Shown piece by piece: positions 25,646 through 33,102 of a DNA stretch of 34,754 bases. Numbering within the stretch: position 1 is the stretch's first letter; the number at the start of each line of letters is the position of its first letter. Under the pieces are notes generated by a model. That model had not been told where the DNA came from. It ran no database searches and was given only the letters and a program-made list of their open reading frames with translations. A program made the position numbers and the translations under genes. Source of the DNA: Pseudomonadota bacterium (lineage in GTDB: Bacteria > Myxococcota_A > Polyangia > Haliangiales > Haliangiaceae); contig JAEYYV010000252.1 in the NCBI GenBank assembly GCA_023428295.1, positions 1 to 34,754 of the forward strand. Reading direction: 5' to 3'.

Positions 25646-26276
25646 GAACCTGCGCACGCGCTTTCGCCGCGCGCCGCTTCGAGAGCTCCACGCCGATCGC
25701 GCTCATGCCCGCGGCGTTGGCAGCGGCGAGCGCGGTGCCCTGTCCGCAGAACGGATCGACGACGGTGGTCGCTCCTGTCGACGCGATGAACGCGATCGCG
25801 GCATCACACGCGGCGCTGCCCATCGCTCGCGCCCACGTCATGGAGCCGAGGTTCGGCAAGACGTCGGGGGTAGAAGCCGCCGGTGACAAGCGACGCTCGC
25901 GGCTCGCAGCGATGAGATGCGCGTAGGCCGGGCGACCGAACGTGGTCATGCCCGCCGGCACGCGACACACGATCTTGTGGAACAGCACGTGCGACTCCGC
26001 GGCGTCGACGCCGCAGTGGACCATGTGGCCTTTGTCGATCCAGCGACCGTCGTGCTTCACGTCGGTCTGGTAGAAGACCGCGACGGCGTCGTCGGCGATC
26101 GCGCGACACGCGAGCGCGACGGTATCGATGAACCATGTCCTCCACGCGGGCACGCCCATCGTGGGGACCTCGCTGTGATCGGGCAGTGACGTGAAGATGG
26201 CGTGCGTCGCGGGCAATCGATCGCGCAGGAACGCGACGCCATCGCCGCAGATGACCTCGCGCGTCGGCGAGGTCAT
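25629..26276 (-). CDS. DNA-methylase-like SAM methyltransferase with SLPD motif
   Basis: The ATG at 26276 gives 215 residues. The SAM-binding motif DPFCGQGT (174-181), followed by GMSAIGVELSKRRAAKAR, lies at the C-terminal side. The catalytic-loop position near the N-terminus reads FTSLPDHSE (28-36). This circular order is that of beta-class amino-methyltransferases, but those have (D/N/S)PP(Y/F/W). SLPD is different, so base N-methylation of DNA is doubtful. Other strong segments are FYQTDVKHDGRWIDKG, FHKIVCR, FGRPAYAH and MTWARAMG. I recall a widespread uncharacterised family with these. The ATG overlaps the stop of the upstream DTW gene (ATGA, 26273-26276), so a shared role in RNA modification is plausible but inferred. 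Confidence 0.7.
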   Translation of the reverse strand: MTSPTREVICGDGVAFLRDRLPATHAIFTSLPDHSEVPTMGVPAWRTWFIDTVALACRAIADDAVAVFYQTDVKHDGRWIDKGHMVHCGVDAAESHVLFHKIVCRVPAGMTTFGRPAYAHLIAASRERRLSPAASTPDVLPNLGSMTWARAMGSAACDAAIAFIASTGATTVVDPFCGQGTALAAANAAGMSAIGVELSKRRAAKARAQVLKRAR

Positions 26277-27439
26277 CGCGTCCAGGAACGAGCGATGTGC
26301 GCGAGCATCGCGAGGCGTTCGCCACCACGGCCAGGTGCGAGCGTCGTCGACGCGTACCCGCGCGAGGCCGCGTACTCGTCGAGCGTGCCGAGCTTCTTGC
26401 TCTCGAAGCGCTGCGCGGCCGCGCGCATGTCGATGCGGCGGTCGGGCAAGAAGCCGCCTGCGTCGAGCACCAACGACGGACCGTAGTGTCCCCACGACAG
26501 CACCGCGTCGGTCGGGCGCGACCACGCGCGAAACGCGTCGAACACCTCGGTGCGCGGCGCTCCGGCGAGCAGCGTCTCGTCGGTCAGCTTCGTGTGGAAG
26601 CTCGTCGTGGGCGAGATCGGCCGCTCGGGACGCGCGATCATCTGAAACGTCTCGTTCGTGGACACGCGATGCGCGAGCCAGTGCACGAGCTCGTCGCGCT
26701 GCGAGCTCTGGCCCGCATCGTACGGCCATGCGTTGGCTTCACCGACGACGACGACGATGTCCTCGAACGCCACGTCCGGCAACGCGCGCCTGGGCGGACG
26801 CTGCGCTTGGGGCACGCGCGCCGAGTAGCGACGCGGCGAGCGTGCTTGTGCGGCGAGCTGGTTGTCGACCATGGTGTTGAGCGGATCGAGCAGCGCGCGA
26901 AAGCGATCGGGCGATCCTTCGAGCGCACCCAGCACGTGCATGAGCGCCTCGATCGTCGAGACGTACTCGGCGCGCGGCTCTTTGCGAATGCGATAGTGCG
27001 AAGGCTCGGGCGCCGCGAACGCGTAGCGCGGCAGCGCGTGAAGGATCGGATTGTCACGCACCACGGTCTTGGCTTGTGACCACGTGCCGTCGACGACGAC
27101 GAGTGTGACCGGTCCCACAGGTGGATCGGTCAGGATGTCGCGCGCACCGGGACCGGGATAGAGCAGGATCGGCGGGCGCGCCGGATCGGACAGCGCCGCG
27201 CCGAGCGCCGGGTGCGAGTCCCACCGCATGCCCACGTGCAGCTGCGCGTTGGGCAAGCACAGCGAGGCCATGCGCGCCGTGCCGATGGGCATGTCGCGCT
27301 CGCGCGGATGCTGGAGGATCACGATGCGGGTCTGCGTCTCGAGCTGCGGAAGTGACGCGCAGTAGCAGACGCTCGTCGGGCGACGACAGCGCATGCAGAT
27401 CGTGCGCGGCGTCATAGGCTCGACAGCGAAGCTTTGCAC
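26273..27439 (-). CDS. tapT: DTW-domain tRNA aminocarboxypropyltransferase with extra C-terminal domain
   Basis: From GTG 27439 the protein has 388 residues; ATG 27415 would remove eight. The N-terminal part is a DTW domain (TapT/YfiP), which makes acp3U in tRNA from SAM. It has the Cys cluster C15-x2-C18-x6-C25-x-C27, LYPGPGAR (93-100), DGTW (117-120) and RIRKEPR (150-156). YfiP ends at about 230 residues. Here about 165 more follow. This extension (IVVVVGEANAWPYD, ELVHWLAHRVS, AVLSWGHYG, KLGTLDEYAASRGY, GGERLAMLAHIA) has the order of a DEDD exonuclease fold, but the metal-binding acids appear to be missing. It may be a non-catalytic RNA-binding module. TATAGT lies 6 nt before the GTG. Confidence 0.75.
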   Translation of the reverse strand: MQSFAVEPMTPRTICMRCRRPTSVCYCASLPQLETQTRIVILQHPRERDMPIGTARMASLCLPNAQLHVGMRWDSHPALGAALSDPARPPILLYPGPGARDILTDPPVGPVTLVVVDGTWSQAKTVVRDNPILHALPRYAFAAPEPSHYRIRKEPRAEYVSTIEALMHVLGALEGSPDRFRALLDPLNTMVDNQLAAQARSPRRYSARVPQAQRPPRRALPDVAFEDIVVVVGEANAWPYDAGQSSQRDELVHWLAHRVSTNETFQMIARPERPISPTTSFHTKLTDETLLAGAPRTEVFDAFRAWSRPTDAVLSWGHYGPSLVLDAGGFLPDRRIDMRAAAQRFESKKLGTLDEYAASRGYASTTLAPGRGGERLAMLAHIARSWTR

Positions 27440-27445
27440 GCGCCC

Positions 27446-27453
27446 ACTATAGC
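27446..27453. promoter_or_regulatory. palindromic CTATAG serving as -10 for both divergent genes
   Basis: The minus strand reads TATAGT (27451-27446) then 6 nt to GTG 27439. The plus strand reads TATAGC (27448-27453) then 6 nt to ATG 27460. Start codons are 20 bp apart and there is no Shine-Dalgarno sequence on either side. Confidence 0.5.
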
Positions 27454-27459
27454 GGCATG

Positions 27460-28539
27460 ATGCACGGGATGGGACGCCTGGGTCGTGTTGCGTTGATCCT
27501 CGTGGTCCTCGTTCCCGCGATCGCGATGGCGCAGAGCGAGCCACCCTCGAAGACGCTCGAGCGCGCGATCAAGCGGTACGACAAGCAGGACTTCTACTCC
27601 GCGTCCATCGAGCTGAAGAAGGTCCTCGCGGAGCAATCCGGCGACTCGCCGGAGAATCTCGAGCGCGCGCGCTTCTTCATGGCCAAGACGCTGTTCCAGA
27701 TCGGCTTCTACGTGCCGTCGCTCGTGACGCTGATGCAGCTCATCGACACGCCAGGTTCGTACAACACGGCCAGCTACAAGTGGGTCGCGGGGCTCCGGCG
27801 CCATCTGCCGGATCGCTTCCTCGCGCCGGCCGTGGCTACGCTCACCGACGAGCAGCTCGGCGATCCATCGATCTCCTCGTCGCGCGAGGACCTCGTGGCG
27901 CTCCAGCGCGCGCGGATGCCAACGCCGCCTGATCTCCAGCTCGTCTCGCGCAACGCGCTCGGCTGCACGCATCCTGACACCGCAACGATGACCGTGCTCC
28001 TCGACAAGCTGCGCTCCTACGACGACGACTTCGAGCTCGCCGAGGCCGTGCGCGCCAAGCTGCGCGACCACGATGCGCTCGCGCAGACGCTCGGGCTCGC
28101 GATGGACAAGACCCCCGATATTCGCGACGCGCAGCGCTGGACCGCGGAGCTGCGTCGCGAGCTCGAGCTGCTGAGGAGCTCGGACCGCGCGTGGCAGACC
28201 ACGATGATCGCCGCGGAGATCCTGCAAGAGCTGACGATGCAGCACTCGATCGGCGAGTCGGAGATCGGGAGGCAATTGCGCGAGCTGATCGACGCGATGG
28301 CGACCGAAGTGCCGGCTGCCGCGGGCTACAAGACGTCACCCGAGCTATGCGTGCGCGAGGCACCGCCAGCGTTCGCGGGCGCGCCGTCGAGATCGTCGAT
28401 GTCCGTGCAACCGGCATCGCGTGGATGTGGCTGCTCGTCGGGCGACTCCGCGAACGCGGGGTTGCTCGTCGCGCTGCTCGCTCTCGCGTTCAGAAGGAAG
28501 AGCCGGGCTGCTTCAGGAACTCGATCTCTTCCGGCGTAG
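27460..28539 (+). CDS. secreted helical-repeat protein with MYXO-CTERM signal
   Basis: Three in-frame ATGs (27457, 27460, 27469) precede one signal peptide (VALILVVLVPAIAMAQ). 27460 is chosen for its 6-nt distance from TATAGC, giving 359 residues. The mature part is helical and TPR-like (AIKRYDKQDFYSASIELKKVL, ERARFFMAKTLFQIGFY). The C-terminus has a MYXO-CTERM signal: GCGCSSGDSANAG, a hydrophobic stretch, then FRRKSR. Ten further residues follow the Arg cluster, longer than usual. The protein should be exported, cut near the Cys pair and shown on the surface. Its last 50 bp overlap the convergent DUF924 gene. Function unknown. Confidence 0.75.
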   Translation: MHGMGRLGRVALILVVLVPAIAMAQSEPPSKTLERAIKRYDKQDFYSASIELKKVLAEQSGDSPENLERARFFMAKTLFQIGFYVPSLVTLMQLIDTPGSYNTASYKWVAGLRRHLPDRFLAPAVATLTDEQLGDPSISSSREDLVALQRARMPTPPDLQLVSRNALGCTHPDTATMTVLLDKLRSYDDDFELAEAVRAKLRDHDALAQTLGLAMDKTPDIRDAQRWTAELRRELELLRSSDRAWQTTMIAAEILQELTMQHSIGESEIGRQLRELIDAMATEVPAAAGYKTSPELCVREAPPAFAGAPSRSSMSVQPASRGCGCSSGDSANAGLLVALLALAFRRKSRAASGTRSLPA

Positions 28540-29044
28540 ACTCCCGGCCGACGATCGCGTTGCGGTGCGGGAAGCGACCGAAGCGCGCGATGATGTCGCG
28601 ATGCTGCTTCGCGAAGTCGAGCGCGGTCGCGAGCATCTTGTTATCGGGGTTCGCGGCGGCGAGCGCGGTGTACGCGTCGATCCCCTTGTTCTGCAGCCCG
28701 AGATCTTCGACGTGCTGATACGGGATCAGCGAGACCATCACCTGCAGCGGCGCGAGCCCGTCGCGCGACATGGTCTCCGCGATCGCGAGCGCCTTTGCAT
28801 CCGTTGCGAATGACTTGGCGTCGCCGCGAAAGAGGTTGCGCGGGAACTGATCGAGCAGCACGAGCAACGCGAGGTCGCCGCGTGGCGTACCGCGCCAGTC
28901 ATCGTGCGCGCCGGCCGCAGCCTCGGCGTGTAGCGCGCCGAACCGCTGGCGGATCTCGTCGTCGAACGCCGGGTTCTTCTCGAACCACTTCTGCGGCGAC
29001 ACCCCGAACCAGAACTCGATCACCTCGTCGATGCGCGGATCCAT
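28490..29044 (-). CDS. DUF924 family protein
   Basis: This 184-residue cytoplasmic protein fits DUF924 along its length. It begins IDEVIEFWFG and has KNPAFDDEIRQRFG, ALLVLLDQFPRNLFRGD and FPHRNAIVGRESTPEEIEFL. The family is helical, TPR-like and uncharacterised. A GGAGGG Shine-Dalgarno sequence lies 6 nt before the ATG, inside the 3' end of the globin gene. The genes are 2 bp apart, so it is the third gene of a minus-strand operon. Confidence 0.88.
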   Translation of the reverse strand: MDPRIDEVIEFWFGVSPQKWFEKNPAFDDEIRQRFGALHAEAAAGAHDDWRGTPRGDLALLVLLDQFPRNLFRGDAKSFATDAKALAIAETMSRDGLAPLQVMVSLIPYQHVEDLGLQNKGIDAYTALAAANPDNKMLATALDFAKQHRDIIARFGRFPHRNAIVGRESTPEEIEFLKQPGSSF

Positions 29045-29046
29045 GA

Positions 29047-29451
29047 CTAACCCTCCACGTTCCGCATGAAGTCCGCAACCTCGGCGAAGCGTTGATCGAG
29101 CCACGCCCGAACCGGCGGTGCGATCGTCCGCTCGTTCATCGCTTGCGTCATGCAGCGCAGCCACGCGTCGCGCATCGCGATGTTCACGGCCACGCGTCCG
29201 TGACGCATGCGCAGGCGCGGATGACCGAACTGCTTCACGTAGTCGCCGGGCCCACCGAGCCAGCCGATCAGGAACAGCGCGAAGTTGTCGCGAGGTCTGC
29301 GCGCGACGATGCCCTCGGGCTCGCACGCATGAAGCATCGCGAGCGCGGGCTCCTTCTCCGACATGATGTCGTAGAAGCGCTCGACGAGCGCGCGCACCGC
29401 ATCGGATCCACCGAGTGCTTCGTACGGGGTTACTTCACCGGGCGCAGACAT
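29047..29451 (-). CDS. group II truncated hemoglobin
   Basis: This 134-residue heme protein fits the truncated hemoglobins, group II. It has YEALGG (10-15), Tyr B10 in RFYDIM (Y27), the proximal histidine in HPRLRMRH (H84) and a Trp at G8 (RDAWL, W97). It probably binds oxygen or nitric oxide in the cytoplasm. The ATG directly follows the TAG of the small membrane-protein gene upstream, so translation is coupled. DUF924 follows. Confidence 0.88.
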   Translation of the reverse strand: MSAPGEVTPYEALGGSDAVRALVERFYDIMSEKEPALAMLHACEPEGIVARRPRDNFALFLIGWLGGPGDYVKQFGHPRLRMRHGRVAVNIAMRDAWLRCMTQAMNERTIAPPVRAWLDQRFAEVADFMRNVEG

Positions 29452-29631
29452 CTATCGCATCAACAGGAAGGCAAACACCGCAACCGCGACCACGATGATC
29501 GCGAACGCGATCCAGAACTGACGGCCACTGACGTCGCTCTGCTCGTACGTGGTCGCACGATCGAGATCGCTCATCTGACGAGTGTCACTCGCCGGACCGG
29601 GCCGCTCGGGGCCGAGGTCGATCATCGTCAT
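29452..29631 (-). CDS. small single-span membrane protein upstream of globin
   Basis: This 59-residue frame is easily missed because of its size. It starts at ATG 29631 (also ATG 29625 and 29574) and ends in TAG (29452-29454), which touches the globin ATG. The N-terminal two-thirds are polar (MTMIDLGPERPGP near the start; DLDRATTYEQSDVSGRQ before the span). The end is one strong membrane helix, WIAFAIIVVAVAVFAFLLMR. TAGACA lies 6 nt before ATG 29631. The tight junction with globin and DUF924 suggests a real first gene of the operon. A role in tethering the globin to the membrane is only a guess. Confidence 0.6.
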   Translation of the reverse strand: MTMIDLGPERPGPASDTRQMSDLDRATTYEQSDVSGRQFWIAFAIIVVAVAVFAFLLMR

Positions 29632-29637
29632 GAAGCT

Positions 29638-29643
29638 TGTCTA
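29638..29643 (-). promoter_or_regulatory. -10-like TAGACA, 6 nt before ATG 29631
   Basis: The minus strand reads TAGACA-AGCTTC-ATG. The last base is A rather than T, and the start choice depends partly on the box. Confidence 0.3.
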
Positions 29644-29732
29644 CCATTGATGACATTCAACCGACGAACATTTGCGTAAGCCTCGTCGCGTGCGCTTTCG
29701 TCACGCGAACCTGGCACGCTGAGACTTAGCAA

Positions 29733-29757
29733 CCTCGGGTTGCATGCCAACGCGAGG
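29733..29757 (+). promoter_or_regulatory. strong hairpin in the leader of the FecR lipoprotein gene
   Basis: Ten positions, 29733-29742 against 29748-29757, pair with one G-G mismatch around a CATGC loop. A second small hairpin (TTCGC-TTC-GCGAA, 29770-29782) ends at the Shine-Dalgarno sequence. Together they could control translation, or the first could be an operator. Confidence 0.45.
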
Positions 29758-29781
29758 CTCTGCATCCTGTTCGCTTCGCGA

Positions 29782-29787
29782 AAGGAG
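29782..29787 (+). promoter_or_regulatory. Shine-Dalgarno AAGGAG, 5 nt before ATG 29793
   Basis: A canonical site that fixes the start at 29793 and marks this as a leadered gene. Confidence 0.8.
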
Positions 29788-29792
29788 ACCGG

Positions 29793-31739
29793 ATGCGTTT
29801 CACTGCGGTGACGATCGTCCTCGGGCTCGCGCTGGTATCGGCGTGCAGCAAGAAGGGCGAAGACAAGCAAGACACGACAGCGGCCAAGGGTGCGGAGAGC
29901 ACCGCAAAGGATCCCAGCGATCCCAACGCGGCCCCGTCCGATGGTGGCGATGCTGTCAAAGCGGCGGGTGTGGAGCCCGGCGGAATCGATCACGGCGATG
30001 AAGGACCCGCGGCGGTGATCACCGCGGTCAACGGAACCGTCGAAGTGCGCCCCGTGGGCGAGGTCGCGTTCAAAGCCGCAGCGGCCGACGCCCCGCTCTA
30101 TCCGGGCGATGCCGTTCGCACGCAGGACAACGCGACGGCGACGATCACGCTGGCCGACACGACGGTGATCGAAGTCGCCGAGGTCTCGACGGTGGCGATC
30201 GCGAGCCGCGAGGGCAGCGCGGATCCCGCGTCGAGTGCAGCGGTGCTCGCGGGCCTCGCGCGCTTCAGCGTTGCCGATCGCTCACCCGGCGAAGGCGCGT
30301 TCAAGGTGTACACGCCGGCAGGCGTCGTGATCACCAAGGGCACGGTGTACGGCGTCGGTGTCGCCGCGTCGGGCGAGACCCGCGTCGGCGTGGAGAGCGG
30401 CACCATTCAAGCGATCGGCCTCGCGGATCTGCATCTGCCGGGCGCGACGATCGAAGGCGGCAACAGCGTCACGCTCAAAGCGGACGGCACCGTCGCCGCG
30501 CCGGACGTGTGGACGCGCGATGACTGGGGAACCTGGCGCGATGAGGTCGACGCGCGCGTCGATCTCGTCGCCGCGATCGAGGCGCACGCGCAAGCGATGG
30601 CCGCGCTGCAGAAGCAGCTCGAGGAGTCGTATCTCGAGCTGAACGCGTCGGCCGACAACGTCGCCACGTTCGAGGCGAGCGCTGCCGGCTGGGCGCAAGC
30701 AAACGATGGCGCCGCGTACGAAGCCGCGTTGCCCGAAGCGAGCGCGAACATCGACGCGTCGTTCGCGCTCGGTGGTCGTCTCGAGGCGCTGACGTGGGCC
30801 ACTGCGGGGCGCGGTCAGCTCGCCGGTGATCTCTATCTGCGTCACCCCGACGTGATCGAAGCGCGATGGGCGCCGATCGCTCCGCGCGTGGATGCTGCCG
30901 TGCTGTGGCCGAAGCGCTTCGAGGTGACGGCCACGGGATATCTGCAACCGCTGCGCGGCGCCTACTACGTGCACCATCCACGCGGTCGCGCACACGCCGC
31001 GCTCGTCGGTATCTCCGTGCCCGAGTTCTACGCGTCCGTCGAGCCACCGCAGCTCGAGCCCGCCACGGTCCGCGCGCACGTGAAGGTGCCCGTGTGGTCG
31101 CCGCCGGACATCGAGTACCGCGCGGAGGTATCGGCGCGCCCCGTGTGGATCTATGCGCCCGCCCCGGATTGGCGCACGAACATCAGGGTCGTCGCGCCTG
31201 CACCACCTCGCGCGGACGTCGCGTGGTACGTGCGCCCGCCGACGCTGAAGGCGAAGGTCTTCGTCGGCGCGGACGTTCGCGGCAAGCTCGACTCGCGCCT
31301 CAGCGTGCGTCCACCGGAGCCTCGCGCGTCGCTGCGTGCGCGGTGGACCGTACCGGTCGGCGTGAAGGTCAAGGTCGGCGCGCCCGACCTCGCCGCGGCT
31401 GCGACAGCCCGCGGCAACTGGCGCGTCGGCGTCGGTGCCCCAGCCGTTCGCGCGAATGTCCGCGCCAAGGTCGAAGCGCCGAACGTGAGGGTGAAGGTCG
31501 CGGTTCCGCCGCCTCCGCGCGTCGAGCTCAAAGCACCGTCGGTGAAGGTGAAAGCAGGCGTGGGCGCTGGCTTCGGCGCCAGCTCTCGCGGTGATGTCCG
31601 CGGTGGCGCGGGCGTCGGCGTCGGCGTGAAGGTCAAGGCACCGTCGGTGAAAGTCGTGGTGCCAAAGCCGCCACCGCCGCCGAAGGTGAAGGTGAAGGCC
31701 GGTGTGAAGGTGAAAGCCGGCTTCGGAATCGGCAACTAG
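29793..31739 (+). CDS. FecR-domain lipoprotein with Val-Lys repeat tail
   Basis: The 648-residue protein starts with a signal peptide and lipobox LVSAC, then a Lys/Asp/Ala-rich linker. Residues about 75-215 form a FecR-type domain (NGTVEVRPVG, YPGDAVRTQDNATATITLADTTVIEV, FKVYTPAGVVITKGT). A helical segment follows (EAHAQAMAALQKQLEESYLEL). From about 340 the chain is rich in beta-type segments with Pro and Trp. The last 150 residues are low-complexity, alternating Val and Lys (GVKVKVGAP, APSVKVKAGVGAG, KVKVKAGVKVKAG). The tail is strongly basic and could bind polysaccharide or another polyanion. It is anchored to the envelope; function is unknown. The M16 operon follows 19 bp downstream. Confidence 0.78.
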   Translation: MRFTAVTIVLGLALVSACSKKGEDKQDTTAAKGAESTAKDPSDPNAAPSDGGDAVKAAGVEPGGIDHGDEGPAAVITAVNGTVEVRPVGEVAFKAAAADAPLYPGDAVRTQDNATATITLADTTVIEVAEVSTVAIASREGSADPASSAAVLAGLARFSVADRSPGEGAFKVYTPAGVVITKGTVYGVGVAASGETRVGVESGTIQAIGLADLHLPGATIEGGNSVTLKADGTVAAPDVWTRDDWGTWRDEVDARVDLVAAIEAHAQAMAALQKQLEESYLELNASADNVATFEASAAGWAQANDGAAYEAALPEASANIDASFALGGRLEALTWATAGRGQLAGDLYLRHPDVIEARWAPIAPRVDAAVLWPKRFEVTATGYLQPLRGAYYVHHPRGRAHAALVGISVPEFYASVEPPQLEPATVRAHVKVPVWSPPDIEYRAEVSARPVWIYAPAPDWRTNIRVVAPAPPRADVAWYVRPPTLKAKVFVGADVRGKLDSRLSVRPPEPRASLRARWTVPVGVKVKVGAPDLAAAATARGNWRVGVGAPAVRANVRAKVEAPNVRVKVAVPPPPRVELKAPSVKVKAGVGAGFGASSRGDVRGGAGVGVGVKVKAPSVKVVVPKPPPPPKVKVKAGVKVKAGFGIGN

Positions 31740-31745
31740 CGGTGC

Positions 31746-31751
31746 TAGTGT
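31746..31751 (+). promoter_or_regulatory. -10 box TAGTGT, 7 nt before M16 ATG
   Basis: TAGTGT-CCGCGGC-ATG 31759, with no Shine-Dalgarno sequence. The same hexamer precedes the gene starting at 2023. Confidence 0.5.
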
Positions 31752-31758
31752 CCGCGGC

Positions 31759-33102
31759 ATGAAGCGCCTGCTGACGATGTCAGTCGTCCTCGCGCTCGCC
31801 GCGGGCACCGCCGCCGCCGACGAGCCAAAGATCGACTACAAGAAGTTCGAGCTGCCCAACGGCTTGAAGGTCTACGTGATCGAGGACGCGAAAGCGCCGA
31901 CGGTCTACGAGGTCTTGTGGTTCAAGGTCGGATCCAAGGACGAGGTCGCGAATCGCACGGGCTTCGCGCACCTGTTCGAGCACTTGATGTTCAAGGGCAG
32001 CAAGCATCTGCCCGACGGACTCATGGATCGCTTGCTCGAATCCGCAGGCGGTTGGTCCAACGCGTTCACGTCGAGCGACGAGACCGTGTACCAGAACGTC
32101 GCGGGCTCGAACTTCCTCGAGCAGATGCTGTGGATGGAGGCGGATCGCGTCGCGGGTCTGCTCGACACGTTCGACAAGCCCAAGCTCGATAACCAGCGCG
32201 AGGTCGTGCTCAACGAGCGCCGCCAGTCGTACGAGAACCAACCGTACGGCATGGCGCACATCCTTCTGTCCGAGGCGCTGTGGCCGCCGAACCACGGATA
32301 TCACTGGTCGACGATCGGCTACACCAAGGATCTTGGCGCAGCGTCCGTCACCGACGTCGCGAACTTCTTCCGCACGTACTACGTGCCGAACAACGCGACG
32401 ATGGTGATCGCGGGCGACGTCAAGTTCGACACCGTGAAGGCGCTCGTCGAAAAGTACTTCGCGTGGATTCCGCGCGGAAAGGAGCCGGCGCGCCCGCAGT
32501 ACAAGGCACCTCCGCCGATCACGAAGGAGATCGTGCTCGACGCGACCGACGTGGTGCAGGTGCCACGCGTGTACCTCTCGTGGCGCGCGCCCGCGCAGTA
32601 CAGCGAGGACCACGCGGCGCTCGACGTGCTCGCGTCGATCCTCGGCGACGGCAAGGGCAGCCGCCTCTACAAGCGCCTCGTGTACGACGAGAAGATCGCA
32701 CAGTCGGTCCACGTCGGCTTCGATGGCGCCGAGATCGGCGGCACGTTCGACATCGTCGTCACCGCGAAGCCGGGGACGGATCCGAAGCGGCTGATCAAGG
32801 AGATCAGCGAAGAGGTCGAGAAGATCTCGAAGACGCCGCCCGATGCAAAGGAGCTCGAACGGGCCAAGAACTCGATGGAGGCGGGCTTCCTCGCGAGCCT
32901 CGAGCCGGTGCTTCCACGCGCGATCCAGCTCGCGCGTTACGACGTGAAGGCCAACGACCCGGACTTCTTCGCGCAGGACCTCGCGCGTCGCCGCGTCGTG
33001 CAGTCCAAGCAGGTGCAGGCCGTCGCCGCGAAGTACCTCCGGCCGAACATGCGGGTGCAGCTCACGATTCGTCCCGGCAAGAAGATGAAGGAGACCAAGT
33101 AA
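31759..33102 (+). CDS. M16 family zinc peptidase, active subunit
   Basis: The 447-residue protein has a Sec signal peptide (SVVLALAAGTAAA), so it is periplasmic or envelope-associated. The inverted zinc motif HLFEH (H71, E74, H75) sits in GFAHLFEHLMFKGS. The third ligand is a glutamate about 77 residues later (LNERRQ, E153). Both halves of the M16 domain are present, including SWRAPAQYSEDHAALDVLASILGDG and SRLYKRLVYDEKIA. It should degrade peptides or process exported proteins together with the next gene product. The two genes overlap by one base (TAATG). Confidence 0.9.
   Translation: MKRLLTMSVVLALAAGTAAADEPKIDYKKFELPNGLKVYVIEDAKAPTVYEVLWFKVGSKDEVANRTGFAHLFEHLMFKGSKHLPDGLMDRLLESAGGWSNAFTSSDETVYQNVAGSNFLEQMLWMEADRVAGLLDTFDKPKLDNQREVVLNERRQSYENQPYGMAHILLSEALWPPNHGYHWSTIGYTKDLGAASVTDVANFFRTYYVPNNATMVIAGDVKFDTVKALVEKYFAWIPRGKEPARPQYKAPPPITKEIVLDATDVVQVPRVYLSWRAPAQYSEDHAALDVLASILGDGKGSRLYKRLVYDEKIAQSVHVGFDGAEIGGTFDIVVTAKPGTDPKRLIKEISEEVEKISKTPPDAKELERAKNSMEAGFLASLEPVLPRAIQLARYDVKANDPDFFAQDLARRRVVQSKQVQAVAAKYLRPNMRVQLTIRPGKKMKETK
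33088..33093 (+). promoter_or_regulatory. Shine-Dalgarno AAGGAG for second M16 gene
   Basis: It lies 8 nt before ATG 33102, inside the 3' end of the first M16 gene, supporting coupled translation. Confidence 0.75.
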
